Part shown: one piece after another, positions 14,903 to 21,851 of the stretch | Layout of the letters: each line of letters begins with the position of its first letter | Position numbering within the stretch: position 1 is the first letter of the stretch | Source: CAADGU01 sp035444285 | Lineage (GTDB): Bacteria > Chloroflexota > Anaerolineae > Promineifilales > Promineifilaceae | Reading direction: 5' to 3' | DNA: 64,000 nt | Assembly (NCBI GenBank): GCA_035444285.1 | Contig: DAOMOK010000005.1 | Coordinates: forward strand, 353,861 to 417,860 | Notes under the pieces: generated by a model | Seen by the model: only the letters and a program-made list of their open reading frames with translations | Told to the model about the DNA's origin: nothing | The model's database searches: none | Position numbers and translations under genes: made by a program

Positions 14903-14953
14903 GACACGGCCGTAGCCAGCAGCGGGTATGGGGCTACGGCCGTGTTCCTTTTT
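14903..14953 (+). terminator. Terminator whose stem is built from ACGGCCGT
   Basis: GACACGGCCGTAGCC (14903-14917) pairs with GGCTACGGCCGTGTTC (14932-14947), followed by CCTTTTT. The iterated octamer is in both arms. Confidence 0.75.
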
Positions 14954-15021
14954 GCCACTCCTCCCCTTTTTTCTACCAACAAATGCATATCCTCTATTTG
15001 AAGAGCCTTTGCTTTCCATGC

Positions 15022-15049
15022 TTGACGCAGTACCATGATGTGGTACTAT
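15022..15049 (+). promoter_or_regulatory. hicAB promoter with embedded operator
   Basis: -35 TTGACG (15022-15027), 16-base spacer, -10 TACTAT (15044-15049). A perfect inverted repeat AGTACCA-N5-TGGTACT (15029-15047) occupies the spacer and overlaps the -10, the expected place for HicB repression. Transcription should start near 15056, which is the GTG of hicA, implying a leaderless message. Confidence 0.75.
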
Positions 15050-15055
15050 TTTGGT

Positions 15056-15310
15056 GTGAAACGGAAGCACAAAAAAACGTTGGAATTGATATTTGCCAGA
15101 CCAACCAGCGGCAATATCAAGTGGGCTGACATCGAGGCATTGTTTATTGAGCTTGGTGCGGAGTTGAGTCAGCGAGAAGGTTCACGCATAGGCGTCCGAC
15201 TCTTTGGCGAAAGACGAGTTTTTCATCGGCCACACCCTTCACCTGATACTGACAAAGGGGCAGTGGCCTCTATTCGCCAATGGTTAAAAGACAATGGAGT
15301 AGAACCATGA
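15056..15310 (+). CDS. hicA: HicA-type mRNA interferase toxin
   Basis: 84 residues from GTG 15056. It shows the HicA double-stranded-RNA-binding-like fold: KRKHKKTLELIF, GNIKWADIEALFIELGAEL, GSRIGVRLFGERRVFHRPHP with the catalytic His region, and AVASIRQWLKDNGVEP at the end. HicA toxins cleave mRNA and are neutralised by HicB. The stop overlaps the hicB start by ATGA, so translation is coupled. The promoter position argues for a leaderless GTG start rather than ATG 15035. It lies in an octamer-free stretch (about 14950-16430), consistent with acquisition. Confidence 0.88.
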   Translation: MKRKHKKTLELIFARPTSGNIKWADIEALFIELGAELSQREGSRIGVRLFGERRVFHRPHPSPDTDKGAVASIRQWLKDNGVEP

Positions 15311-15645
15311 TGAATATAATGGAAATTGACGGCTATCGAGCAGTTGTCCAGTATGATCCGGACATTGATATGTTTCGTGGTGAATTTATAGGTCTCAACG
15401 GTGGCGCTGATTTTTACGCTAAAGATATTGATTCCCTGCGTAGAGAAGGCGAAACGTCGTTAAAGGTTTTTCTGGAGATGTGCCAGGAAGATGGTGTGGA
15501 ACCGCGCAAAGAGTATTCAGGCAAGTTCAACCTACGGGTATCACCGCAGTTACATGCGGAAATTGCTACCAGAGCATTGGCAGAAGGGAAGAGCCTCAAT
15601 CAATGGGTGGCAGATATTTTAGATGAATCTGTATTTGCTCACTAA
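15307..15645 (+). CDS. hicB: HicB-type antitoxin
   Basis: 112 residues. The N-terminal partially degenerate RNase H-like HicB domain is visible as IDGYRAVVQYDPDIDMFRGE and GADFYAKDIDSLRREGE. A C-terminal ribbon-helix-helix follows (GKFNLRVSPQLHAEIATRAL, then EGKSLNQWVADIL), the DNA-binding part that would recognise the palindrome in the promoter. Start ATG 15307 overlaps the hicA stop by ATGA. The pair looks intact, unlike the PemK-like and VapC toxins elsewhere in this window. Confidence 0.9.
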   Translation: MMNIMEIDGYRAVVQYDPDIDMFRGEFIGLNGGADFYAKDIDSLRREGETSLKVFLEMCQEDGVEPRKEYSGKFNLRVSPQLHAEIATRALAEGKSLNQWVADILDESVFAH

Positions 15646-15735
15646 AAACTATCAGGAGTGTAAGCGGCAGTTTTCGCCCTGCGAGCAAGAAGAATCACAT
15701 GGCTAAACCAATAAAAAGAATGTCTGATCGCCGAG

Positions 15736-16116
15736 TTGAATCCAAATATGTCCCGATGGATTCAAATGCACTTGCTGAAAGATGGGCAACCTCTAATCTG
15801 CGTCGAAAGCCAAAACGCCACTCCGATGGGCAAAAGAATCATTTATATTGTTACTCCACGGCAAATACTTACTAGCGATTTTTATGCTGACAAACATGGT
15901 ACTCCAAAAAGTAATTCTGCCTGGGGATTGCATGCCTTATTACTATCAGAAGTAGTCAGCACAGCAGCACGTATTGGATCGGAGGTTACTGTCTTTATCA
16001 AGGCATGTGATGAGCGCACGGTGGAATGCCACTTTGATACAGAAGAAATAGGTCTTAAATTCTACAACACTCTGCTCGAAACTATTGCACAAGCAAAGTT
16101 CGGAACCACGGCCTGA
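15736..16116 (+). CDS. Hypothetical protein, start uncertain
   Basis: About 126 residues from TTG 15736, or 122 from ATG 15748. Not recognised. The body (GKRIIYIVTPRQILTSDFYA, then ALLLSEVVSTAARIGSEVTV) is a compact alpha/beta pattern. An alternative ATG at 15699, in another frame, opens a basic 59-codon peptide that overlaps the first half and ends at a TAG near 15876, so the true 5' end might be shifted by an indel. AT-richer than the neighbouring metabolic genes and octamer-free, like hicAB. A strong terminator follows. Confidence 0.5.
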   Translation: MNPNMSRWIQMHLLKDGQPLICVESQNATPMGKRIIYIVTPRQILTSDFYADKHGTPKSNSAWGLHALLLSEVVSTAARIGSEVTVFIKACDERTVECHFDTEEIGLKFYNTLLETIAQAKFGTTA

Positions 16117-16156
16117 ATAGATAATCATGATCAGGTTTATAGGGATTTTTCGATAC

Positions 16157-16190
16157 AAAAAGCCCTCTGTTGGCGGAGGGCTTTTTGTTT
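16157..16190. terminator. Strong bidirectional terminator
   Basis: AAAAAGCCCTC-TGTTGGC-GGAGGGCTTTTT, with A and T runs either side, between the convergent hypothetical gene and ppdK. Confidence 0.92.
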
Positions 16191-16258
16191 TAGGTTTTAC
16201 AATTGTGATTTCTGACTTCTTGAAGAGATTCAGATGTCTGGCTTCTAATCTCCCAATC

Positions 16259-19036
16259 TTACTTTTTATCCGCCAGGGCCGCGTGGGCGGCCGCCAGCCG
16301 GGCAATCGGTACGCGGAAGGGGGAGCAGGAAACGTAGTTCAGGCCCAGTTTATGACAAAGGGCGATGCTGGAGGGATCGCCGCCGTGTTCGCCGCAAATG
16401 CCTACTTCCAGGTCGGGGCGGGTAGCACGGCCGTCATTCACCGCAATCTCCATCAACCGGCCCACACCCTGCGGGTCAATGCTGGCAAACGGATTCTCCT
16501 TCAAGATTCCCTTCTGCATGTAATCCATCAGGAATCCTGATTCGGCGTCGTCGCGGGAAATGCCAAATGTCGTTTGTGTCAGGTCATTGGTGCCAAAGGA
16601 GAAGAACTGGGCGATTTCGGCGATTTCTCCGGCTGTCAACGCGGCGCGGGGAATCTCAATCATCGTGCCAAACTTGTAATGCACGGTAATCCCTTGCTCT
16701 TCCATCACCTCTTTGGCCACCGCTTCCAGCGCCGTTTGCTGCACCTGCAACTCATTCACGTGCGAAGTCAATGGAATCATCACTTCCGGGTGGACATCCA
16801 CGCCCTCTTTGGCGCATTTGCAAGCCGCTTCAAAGATGGCCCGCACCTGCATCTTGGTCAGGTCAGGGATGAGGATGCCCAGGCGCACACCGCGTGTACC
16901 CAACATCGGGTTTTGCTCTTTCAGGGCCACCACCCGCTCCAGGTAATCCTGTTTTACGCGCACTTCGGCCAGCGCCGTATCAATCTCGCTAAGGGTGTGG
17001 TAATGCTGCAAGCGCACTTTCAGGTCGGCCAGGTCTTGCACCAACTCCTCGTAGGCGGGCAGGAACTCATGCAAGGGTGGGTCAATCAGGCGGATGATGA
17101 CCGGCAGGCCATCCATTGCCCGGAACAGACCTTCAAAGTCGCCGCGCTGCAAGGGCAGCAGTTGGTCCAGCGCCTCTTTGCGGTCAACGGCATGTTTGGC
17201 CATGATCATCTTCTGCACAATGGGCAGCCGTTCTGTTTCAAAGAACATATGCTCAGTGCGGCAGAGGCCAATGCCTTGCGCCCCATATTCGCGGGCGCGT
17301 TCGGCGTCACGCGGGTAATCGGCGTTAGCCCACACGCCCAATTTGCGGATTCCATCGGCCCAACTGAGTACCTTGAGCAGATAGGGGTTATTGATGTCCG
17401 GTACGACGGTGGGGATTTGTCCCTGGAAAACCTGCCCGGTAGCGCCGTCGAGGGAAATCCAGTCCCCTTCTTCGATCAGTACATCTTCATTGATGGTCAT
17501 GCGCCGGCCCACCAGGTCAATTTCCAACTCGCTGACGCCGACGACGGCCGGTTTGCCAAACTGTCGGGCAACGAGAGCGGCGTGGCTGGTGCGTCCGCCA
17601 CGGCTGGTGAGGATGCCCTGGGCGGCCAACATGCCATGTACGTCATCTGGTTTGGTTTCCGGCCGTACCATGATCACCTTTTTGCCTTCTTCTTTGGCCC
17701 AGCGTTCGGCCGTATCGGCGTCAAAGGCGACCATACCCACGGCCGCCCCTGGGGAGACGTTCAGACCGACGGCGATGGGTTTGTGTTCGCGCACGGCCGT
17801 GCTATCCAACTGTGGATGCAAGAAAAAGTCTACCTGTTCCGGCTTGACGCGCTTCACTGCTTCTTCTTTGGTGATGAGACCCTCGTCCACCATGTCGCTG
17901 GCGATGCGCACTTCGGCCTGTGCCGTGCGTTTGCCGTCGCGGGTTTGCAGCAGCCACAGTTTGTCCGCTTCAATCGTGAACTCCATATCCTGCATGTTGC
18001 GGTAATGTTTCTCCAATTTACGGGCGATCTCGGCAAATTCGGTGTAGAGGGTGGGCATTTCCACTTTCAAATCGGATAACGGCTGGGTGATACGAATACC
18101 GGCCACCACATCTTCGCCCTGGGCGTTGATGAGGAAGTCGCCTTCCAGTTCCGGCTCGCCGGTGGAGGCGTTGCGCGACATAGCCACGCCGGTAGCGGAG
18201 TTGTTGCCCATGTTGCCAAAGACCATCGTTTGAATGTTCACGGCCGTGCCCAAATTATGGGCGATCTTGGCGGCATTGCGGTAATCAATGGCCCGTTTGC
18301 CATTCCAGCTTTTGAACACTGCTTCCGTGGCCAGTTTTAACTGTTCGTAGGGGTCGGCCGGAAAATCTTTGTTGGTGAAGGTGCGGAAAATCTCTTTGAA
18401 TTTGCGCGTCACCACCTGCCAGTCGGCAGCCGTCAGGTCAGAATCATTATCCACCCCCGCGTTCTTGCGCCGCCGAGTGATAACCGCTTCAAACACCTCA
18501 TCGGGCACGCCCATGACCACACTGCCAAACATCTGCACCAGGCGGCGGTACAGGTCATAGACAAAACGGGCGTCGTTGGTCAGCTTGACCATGCCTTCTA
18601 CCACTTCATCGTTCAGGCCGATGTTGAGGATGGTGTCCATCATGCCGGGCATGGAGAATTTAGCCCCGGAGCGACAGGAGACGAGCAGCGGATTGCGCGG
18701 ATCGCCAAAGCGTTTGCCGGTTTGTTCTTCAATGGCACGCACCGCGTCCAGTTCTTGCTCCCACATGCCTTCGGGGAACTTTTCGCCCGCTTCCAGATAG
18801 GCGTTGCACGCTTCGGTGGTGACGGTGAAGCCTGGTGGTACGGGTACACCCAGGCGGGTCATGTCGGCCAGGTTGGCCCCCTTGCCGCCGAGCAGGGCGC
18901 GCACGCCATCCCACGTGCCGCCGACATAACCTTCGGCCTGCTCTACTTCGTTAAAAAGGTAGACGAATTTCACGTCTTTGGGGCGATGGCCATTGTGTTG
19001 TCTGGTCATTTCCGGGGTTGGTACTAATACTGTCAT
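16259..19036 (-). CDS. ppdK: Pyruvate, phosphate dikinase
   Basis: 925 residues, slightly longer than the usual 870-890. N-terminal ATP-grasp domain with GGKGANLADM and SCRSGAKFSMPGMMDTILN, a swivelling phosphohistidine domain with GGRTSHAALVARQFGKPAVVG (His485), and a PEP/pyruvate TIM barrel ending in GICGEHGGDP with the catalytic Cys (about 881). It interconverts pyruvate + ATP + Pi and PEP + AMP + PPi. With nifJ, icd and phosphofructokinase nearby it suggests flexible glycolysis/gluconeogenesis. The first 20 residues are an extra leader; ATG at 19036 is followed by MTRQHN at codon 10, a possible alternative start. Confidence 0.97.
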   Translation of the reverse strand: MTVLVPTPEMTRQHNGHRPKDVKFVYLFNEVEQAEGYVGGTWDGVRALLGGKGANLADMTRLGVPVPPGFTVTTEACNAYLEAGEKFPEGMWEQELDAVRAIEEQTGKRFGDPRNPLLVSCRSGAKFSMPGMMDTILNIGLNDEVVEGMVKLTNDARFVYDLYRRLVQMFGSVVMGVPDEVFEAVITRRRKNAGVDNDSDLTAADWQVVTRKFKEIFRTFTNKDFPADPYEQLKLATEAVFKSWNGKRAIDYRNAAKIAHNLGTAVNIQTMVFGNMGNNSATGVAMSRNASTGEPELEGDFLINAQGEDVVAGIRITQPLSDLKVEMPTLYTEFAEIARKLEKHYRNMQDMEFTIEADKLWLLQTRDGKRTAQAEVRIASDMVDEGLITKEEAVKRVKPEQVDFFLHPQLDSTAVREHKPIAVGLNVSPGAAVGMVAFDADTAERWAKEEGKKVIMVRPETKPDDVHGMLAAQGILTSRGGRTSHAALVARQFGKPAVVGVSELEIDLVGRRMTINEDVLIEEGDWISLDGATGQVFQGQIPTVVPDINNPYLLKVLSWADGIRKLGVWANADYPRDAERAREYGAQGIGLCRTEHMFFETERLPIVQKMIMAKHAVDRKEALDQLLPLQRGDFEGLFRAMDGLPVIIRLIDPPLHEFLPAYEELVQDLADLKVRLQHYHTLSEIDTALAEVRVKQDYLERVVALKEQNPMLGTRGVRLGILIPDLTKMQVRAIFEAACKCAKEGVDVHPEVMIPLTSHVNELQVQQTALEAVAKEVMEEQGITVHYKFGTMIEIPRAALTAGEIAEIAQFFSFGTNDLTQTTFGISRDDAESGFLMDYMQKGILKENPFASIDPQGVGRLMEIAVNDGRATRPDLEVGICGEHGGDPSSIALCHKLGLNYVSCSPFRVPIARLAAAHAALADKK

Positions 19037-19374
19037 GGTTAAATTTCTCCCATTTATATGAAATCTCCAGGTGTTTGCTGAAGTTCCGCTTCAATAAACA
19101 CCTGGAGGTTTCTTATGATCTAATCTCTGTTAATCCTTGTAGATCGTAAGGGGGAGGGGGCTTTGGGATTAGTGACAGATAGCACATAGATGGACGTAGA
19201 AGGTCATGGATGGGAGGAGACGGCCGTATTATCCATCAGTGGCAATGGGGGTGTGAATGGTTTGTGAAGCGGCGTGGGGAAATGGTGGGGTGAAGGCGTC
19301 ACGGCCGTAGAGCAAACTCACCGCTGTTTAACTTACAATGGCTGGGAATTGGGTTATGCTGTATGTGAAACGAT
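19037..19374. other. Divergent intergenic region ppdK / L,D-transpeptidase
   Basis: 338 bases without a gene. It holds a 52-bp hairpin (19061-19112) next to ppdK and two ACGGCCGT copies (about 19222 and 19302). Both genes must be transcribed outward from here. No convincing -35/-10 pair was picked out. Confidence 0.6.
19061..19112. repeat. 52-bp inverted repeat upstream of ppdK
   Basis: AAATCTCCAGGTGTTT and AAACACCTGGAGGTTT pair with a loop that itself contains GAAGTTCCGCTTC. It would form a hairpin in the ppdK leader. Confidence 0.85.
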
Positions 19375-20958
19375 ATGAAAAAACGACAGATTATAGACGA
19401 ACAACCAACACTCTATTTCCCGGCAGGCGGCCCGGCGGCGGCCGATTTACGCTATCCGGCGCAAGCTGCCAGACCACGCCGCGCCGGGCGACGTTTGCTG
19501 TTGCTGCTGGCGCTGTTCTGGCTGATGGTACTCACGGCCGTGACCGGCCTGGCTGCCCTCTTTTACGCCAGCCCGCTGCTGCTGCCGGGCACACAGGTGA
19601 TGGGGGTAGATGTGGGTGGTCTCTCGGTGAATGAGACGGCCGTCATGCTGGGCGGGCAATGGCAACAGCAGGGCATCTTGTTGGAAAGTGAGACCCAAAC
19701 CTGGCAAGCGCCGCCGGCGGCATTGGGCATTACGCTGGATGCCTGGGCTACGGCCGAACAGGCACATGCCGCGGCGCGTTCTCTGGATGGCTTGTTTAAG
19801 TGGGTAACAACCGGACGGCTGGTGGTGACGCCTGTTTATACATTGGACACGGCCGTGACGATGGCGTACCTGGAAAACATGGCTCCCCAATTGGAACGTG
19901 CTCCGGTGAACGCGACGGTGCATGTGGTGGACGGCCGTGCTGCTGCCACCCCGGCTGTGCCCGGTCAATCGTTGGCGGTGGCGGAGACGGTGGCCTATTT
20001 GCAGATGTACCAGGAGGCGGTGCTGGCGCACGGCCGTTTGCCCCTGAGCTACAGCCTCATTCCCCCGGCCATTACGGATGTGACGGCCGTATTGCAGCAG
20101 TTGAATCAACTGCTCGGCCGTACCATCGTCTTGCAGGTCTACGATCCAGTTAACGACGAAACGTTCACCTGGAATTTGCCGCCGGCTGTGTGGGGCAACT
20201 GGGTAGCGGTGAGCATTGACCCAGACAATCTGGGCCAACTGCGCTGGAATTTTGACTCGCCCCTGGCGCAATCCTATCTGAACGAGCAGGCTGCCAAATG
20301 GGGCGACGGCCGTTTTATTCAGACGGAAGAAACGCTGCGGGAGTTGGCCGAAGCCATTCGTAATGGGGAAACAACGGTTTTTGGCCGTGTGTACCACCAG
20401 CCCGCCAGCTACACGGTACAGGCGGGCGATACACTGGCCGGTATCGGCCGTAAAGTAGGCATCCCCTACCCCTGGATTCAGCAGACCAATCCAGGGTTAG
20501 CCGGTTTGTCGCCGGGGCAGGTGATTACCATCCCGTCGCCGGATGAGATGCTGCCGCTGCCCGTTGTGCCCCACAAGCGGATCATCGTCAGCATCAGCCA
20601 GCAGCGGGTACATGCATTTGAAAACGGGCAAATCAAATGGGATTGGCCCGCCAGTACGGGCATTGCTTCCAGCCCCACTGCGCCAGGCATATTCCAGGTG
20701 CAGTCACATGAACCCAATGCGTATGCCGGTAACTGGAATTTGTGGATGCCTAACTTTATGGGCATTTACCGGCCTGTGCCCAATTCTGACTTTATGAATG
20801 GCTTTCATGGTTTCCCCACCCGCGATGGATACAATCTGTTGTGGACAAATAATTTGGGTGCGCCCGTGACTTATGGCTGCATCCTCATCAGCAATGAAAA
20901 TGCCCAGGCGCTCTATGAGTGGGCGGATGAGGGTGTGGTGGTGGAAATTAGAGATTGA
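19375..20958 (+). CDS. Membrane-anchored L,D-transpeptidase with PG-binding and LysM domains
   Basis: 527 residues. A basic N-terminus and one membrane helix (about 41-66) anchor it outside the membrane. Then comes a VanW/PG-binding-4-like region (GTQVMGVDVGGLSVNETAV, about 70-340), a LysM repeat (SYTVQAGDTLAGIGRKVGIP, about 342-388) and a C-terminal YkuD domain with NGFHGFPTR and catalytic Cys502 in VTYGCILIS. YkuD enzymes make 3-3 crosslinks or attach proteins to peptidoglycan. The usual SHGC is YGC here. At least seven ACGGCCGT copies occur in this gene, giving repeated TAV and GR residues. ATG 19375 is used; no strong SD is visible. Confidence 0.9.
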   Translation: MKKRQIIDEQPTLYFPAGGPAAADLRYPAQAARPRRAGRRLLLLLALFWLMVLTAVTGLAALFYASPLLLPGTQVMGVDVGGLSVNETAVMLGGQWQQQGILLESETQTWQAPPAALGITLDAWATAEQAHAAARSLDGLFKWVTTGRLVVTPVYTLDTAVTMAYLENMAPQLERAPVNATVHVVDGRAAATPAVPGQSLAVAETVAYLQMYQEAVLAHGRLPLSYSLIPPAITDVTAVLQQLNQLLGRTIVLQVYDPVNDETFTWNLPPAVWGNWVAVSIDPDNLGQLRWNFDSPLAQSYLNEQAAKWGDGRFIQTEETLRELAEAIRNGETTVFGRVYHQPASYTVQAGDTLAGIGRKVGIPYPWIQQTNPGLAGLSPGQVITIPSPDEMLPLPVVPHKRIIVSISQQRVHAFENGQIKWDWPASTGIASSPTAPGIFQVQSHEPNAYAGNWNLWMPNFMGIYRPVPNSDFMNGFHGFPTRDGYNLLWTNNLGAPVTYGCILISNENAQALYEWADEGVVVEIRD

Positions 20959-20973
20959 CCTGTTTTCGAGGTT

Positions 20974-21010
20974 TCAGACATCCGATTTTTCCTCAAAATC
21001 GGCTGTCTGG
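20974..21010. repeat. REP-like hairpin, family B
   Basis: CAGACATCCGATTTTTCCTC/AAAATCGGCTGTCTG, imperfect copy just after the transpeptidase stop. Confidence 0.8.
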
Positions 21011-21025
21011 CCGCAACTAATCTTG

Positions 21026-21139
21026 ATGATGAGTGTGAGTGGCATGGTACTCTTAGGTTTGCTTCTTTGTGGTGGTGGGTTATTGGTGGTGGCCATTGTC
21101 GTGGCCGTTTACTTTTACCTGCAAGAACGTGAAGGTTGA
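21026..21139 (+). CDS. Possible small single-span membrane protein
   Basis: A 37-residue frame, MMSVSGMVLLGLLLCGGGLL then VVAIVVAVYFYLQEREG. It has one long hydrophobic helix with a Gly-rich middle and a charged C-terminus, the usual look of a small membrane protein. It sits between the transpeptidase terminator hairpin and the convergent DUF456 gene and contains no family motif. No obvious Shine-Dalgarno is seen, so it may not be expressed. Confidence 0.35.
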   Translation: MMSVSGMVLLGLLLCGGGLLVVAIVVAVYFYLQEREG

Positions 21140-21164
21140 TTAGACGCAGCGCCCGGCGCTGGCC

Positions 21165-21662
21165 TTAACTATTGATCACCTGCCAGACGAAGAGTCCAAT
21201 GATCAGGACCCCGGCAATAAGCTGGATGAGGGTGGCAATGCCATAGCCTTTGAGGCCACCCCAGCTTACTTGCACGGCCGTGCCTGTATCGCGGTGTTTC
21301 CAATACTCCCCCAGGAACAGCCCCAACACAAAGCCGATAATCGTACCGATGACCGGCAGTAGAAATGAGCCAATAATCGCGCCCACGGTGCTGAGCAGGT
21401 AAGACCGTTTGGCCGCGCCACTGCGCTGCGCGCCAAAATAAGGCAGCCATACATCACTGGTTCCGGCAAACAAGATAAGCACGGAAATAAACAGGAAGAG
21501 GGGAATGCTGACAACCTCAAAACCGGTTTGCCAGACGTAAACGGCAACGCCTAACCAGACCAAAAAGAGACCCGGCAGCATGGGAATGATAACGCCTATC
21601 AGACCAGACAGCATGAGCAGAAAAACGACGAAAAGCAATAATCCTTCTGAAAATAATTCCAT
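21165..21662 (-). CDS. DUF456 family membrane protein
   Basis: 165 residues with the DUF456 layout: a first helix, GVIIPMLPGLFLVWLGVAVY (the conserved P-LPG motif), a second pair of helices, and a Gly-rich region LPVIGTIIGFVLGLFLGEY followed by a final helix. Small integral membrane protein of unknown function that is widespread in bacteria. It is monocistronic here, flanked by ACGGCCGT-rich DNA. Start ATG 21662. Confidence 0.85.
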   Translation of the reverse strand: MELFSEGLLLFVVFLLMLSGLIGVIIPMLPGLFLVWLGVAVYVWQTGFEVVSIPLFLFISVLILFAGTSDVWLPYFGAQRSGAAKRSYLLSTVGAIIGSFLLPVIGTIIGFVLGLFLGEYWKHRDTGTAVQVSWGGLKGYGIATLIQLIAGVLIIGLFVWQVINS

Positions 21663-21772
21663 ATCATGTATTCCAGGTGGACGGCCGTCAACGGGGGACG
21701 GCCGTGGGAAATAATGCTCATATGATAACGGGTTACGTGTCTGGCCGTGTTAGTGTTGCATAAACGTCTGGC

Positions 21773-21823
21773 TTGTAGTGGGCGCTTCCACGCCATCAAA
21801 AGGCGATAAATCGCCTACTACAA
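21773..21823. repeat. REP-like hairpin, family A (diverged left arm)
   Basis: TTGTAGTGGGCGCTTCCACGCC, 7-base loop, GGCGATAAATCGCCTACTAC. The right arm equals the 14464-14510 copy, while the left arm carries several changes. It is just upstream of the large GT-C protein. Confidence 0.85.
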
Positions 21824-21851
21824 ACGGGTTTGTTCAGGTAACATCCCCTCC

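Noticed and set aside
15699..15878. Small basic frame of 59 codons overlapping the 15736 gene
   Set aside because: No recognisable motif and it ends inside the better-supported overlapping frame; kept only as a caution about a possible indel.
16574..18079. Long plus-strand open frame (501 codons) antisense to ppdK
   Set aside because: Shadow of the strongly conserved ppdK gene; composition is His/Gln-rich noise without any family motif.
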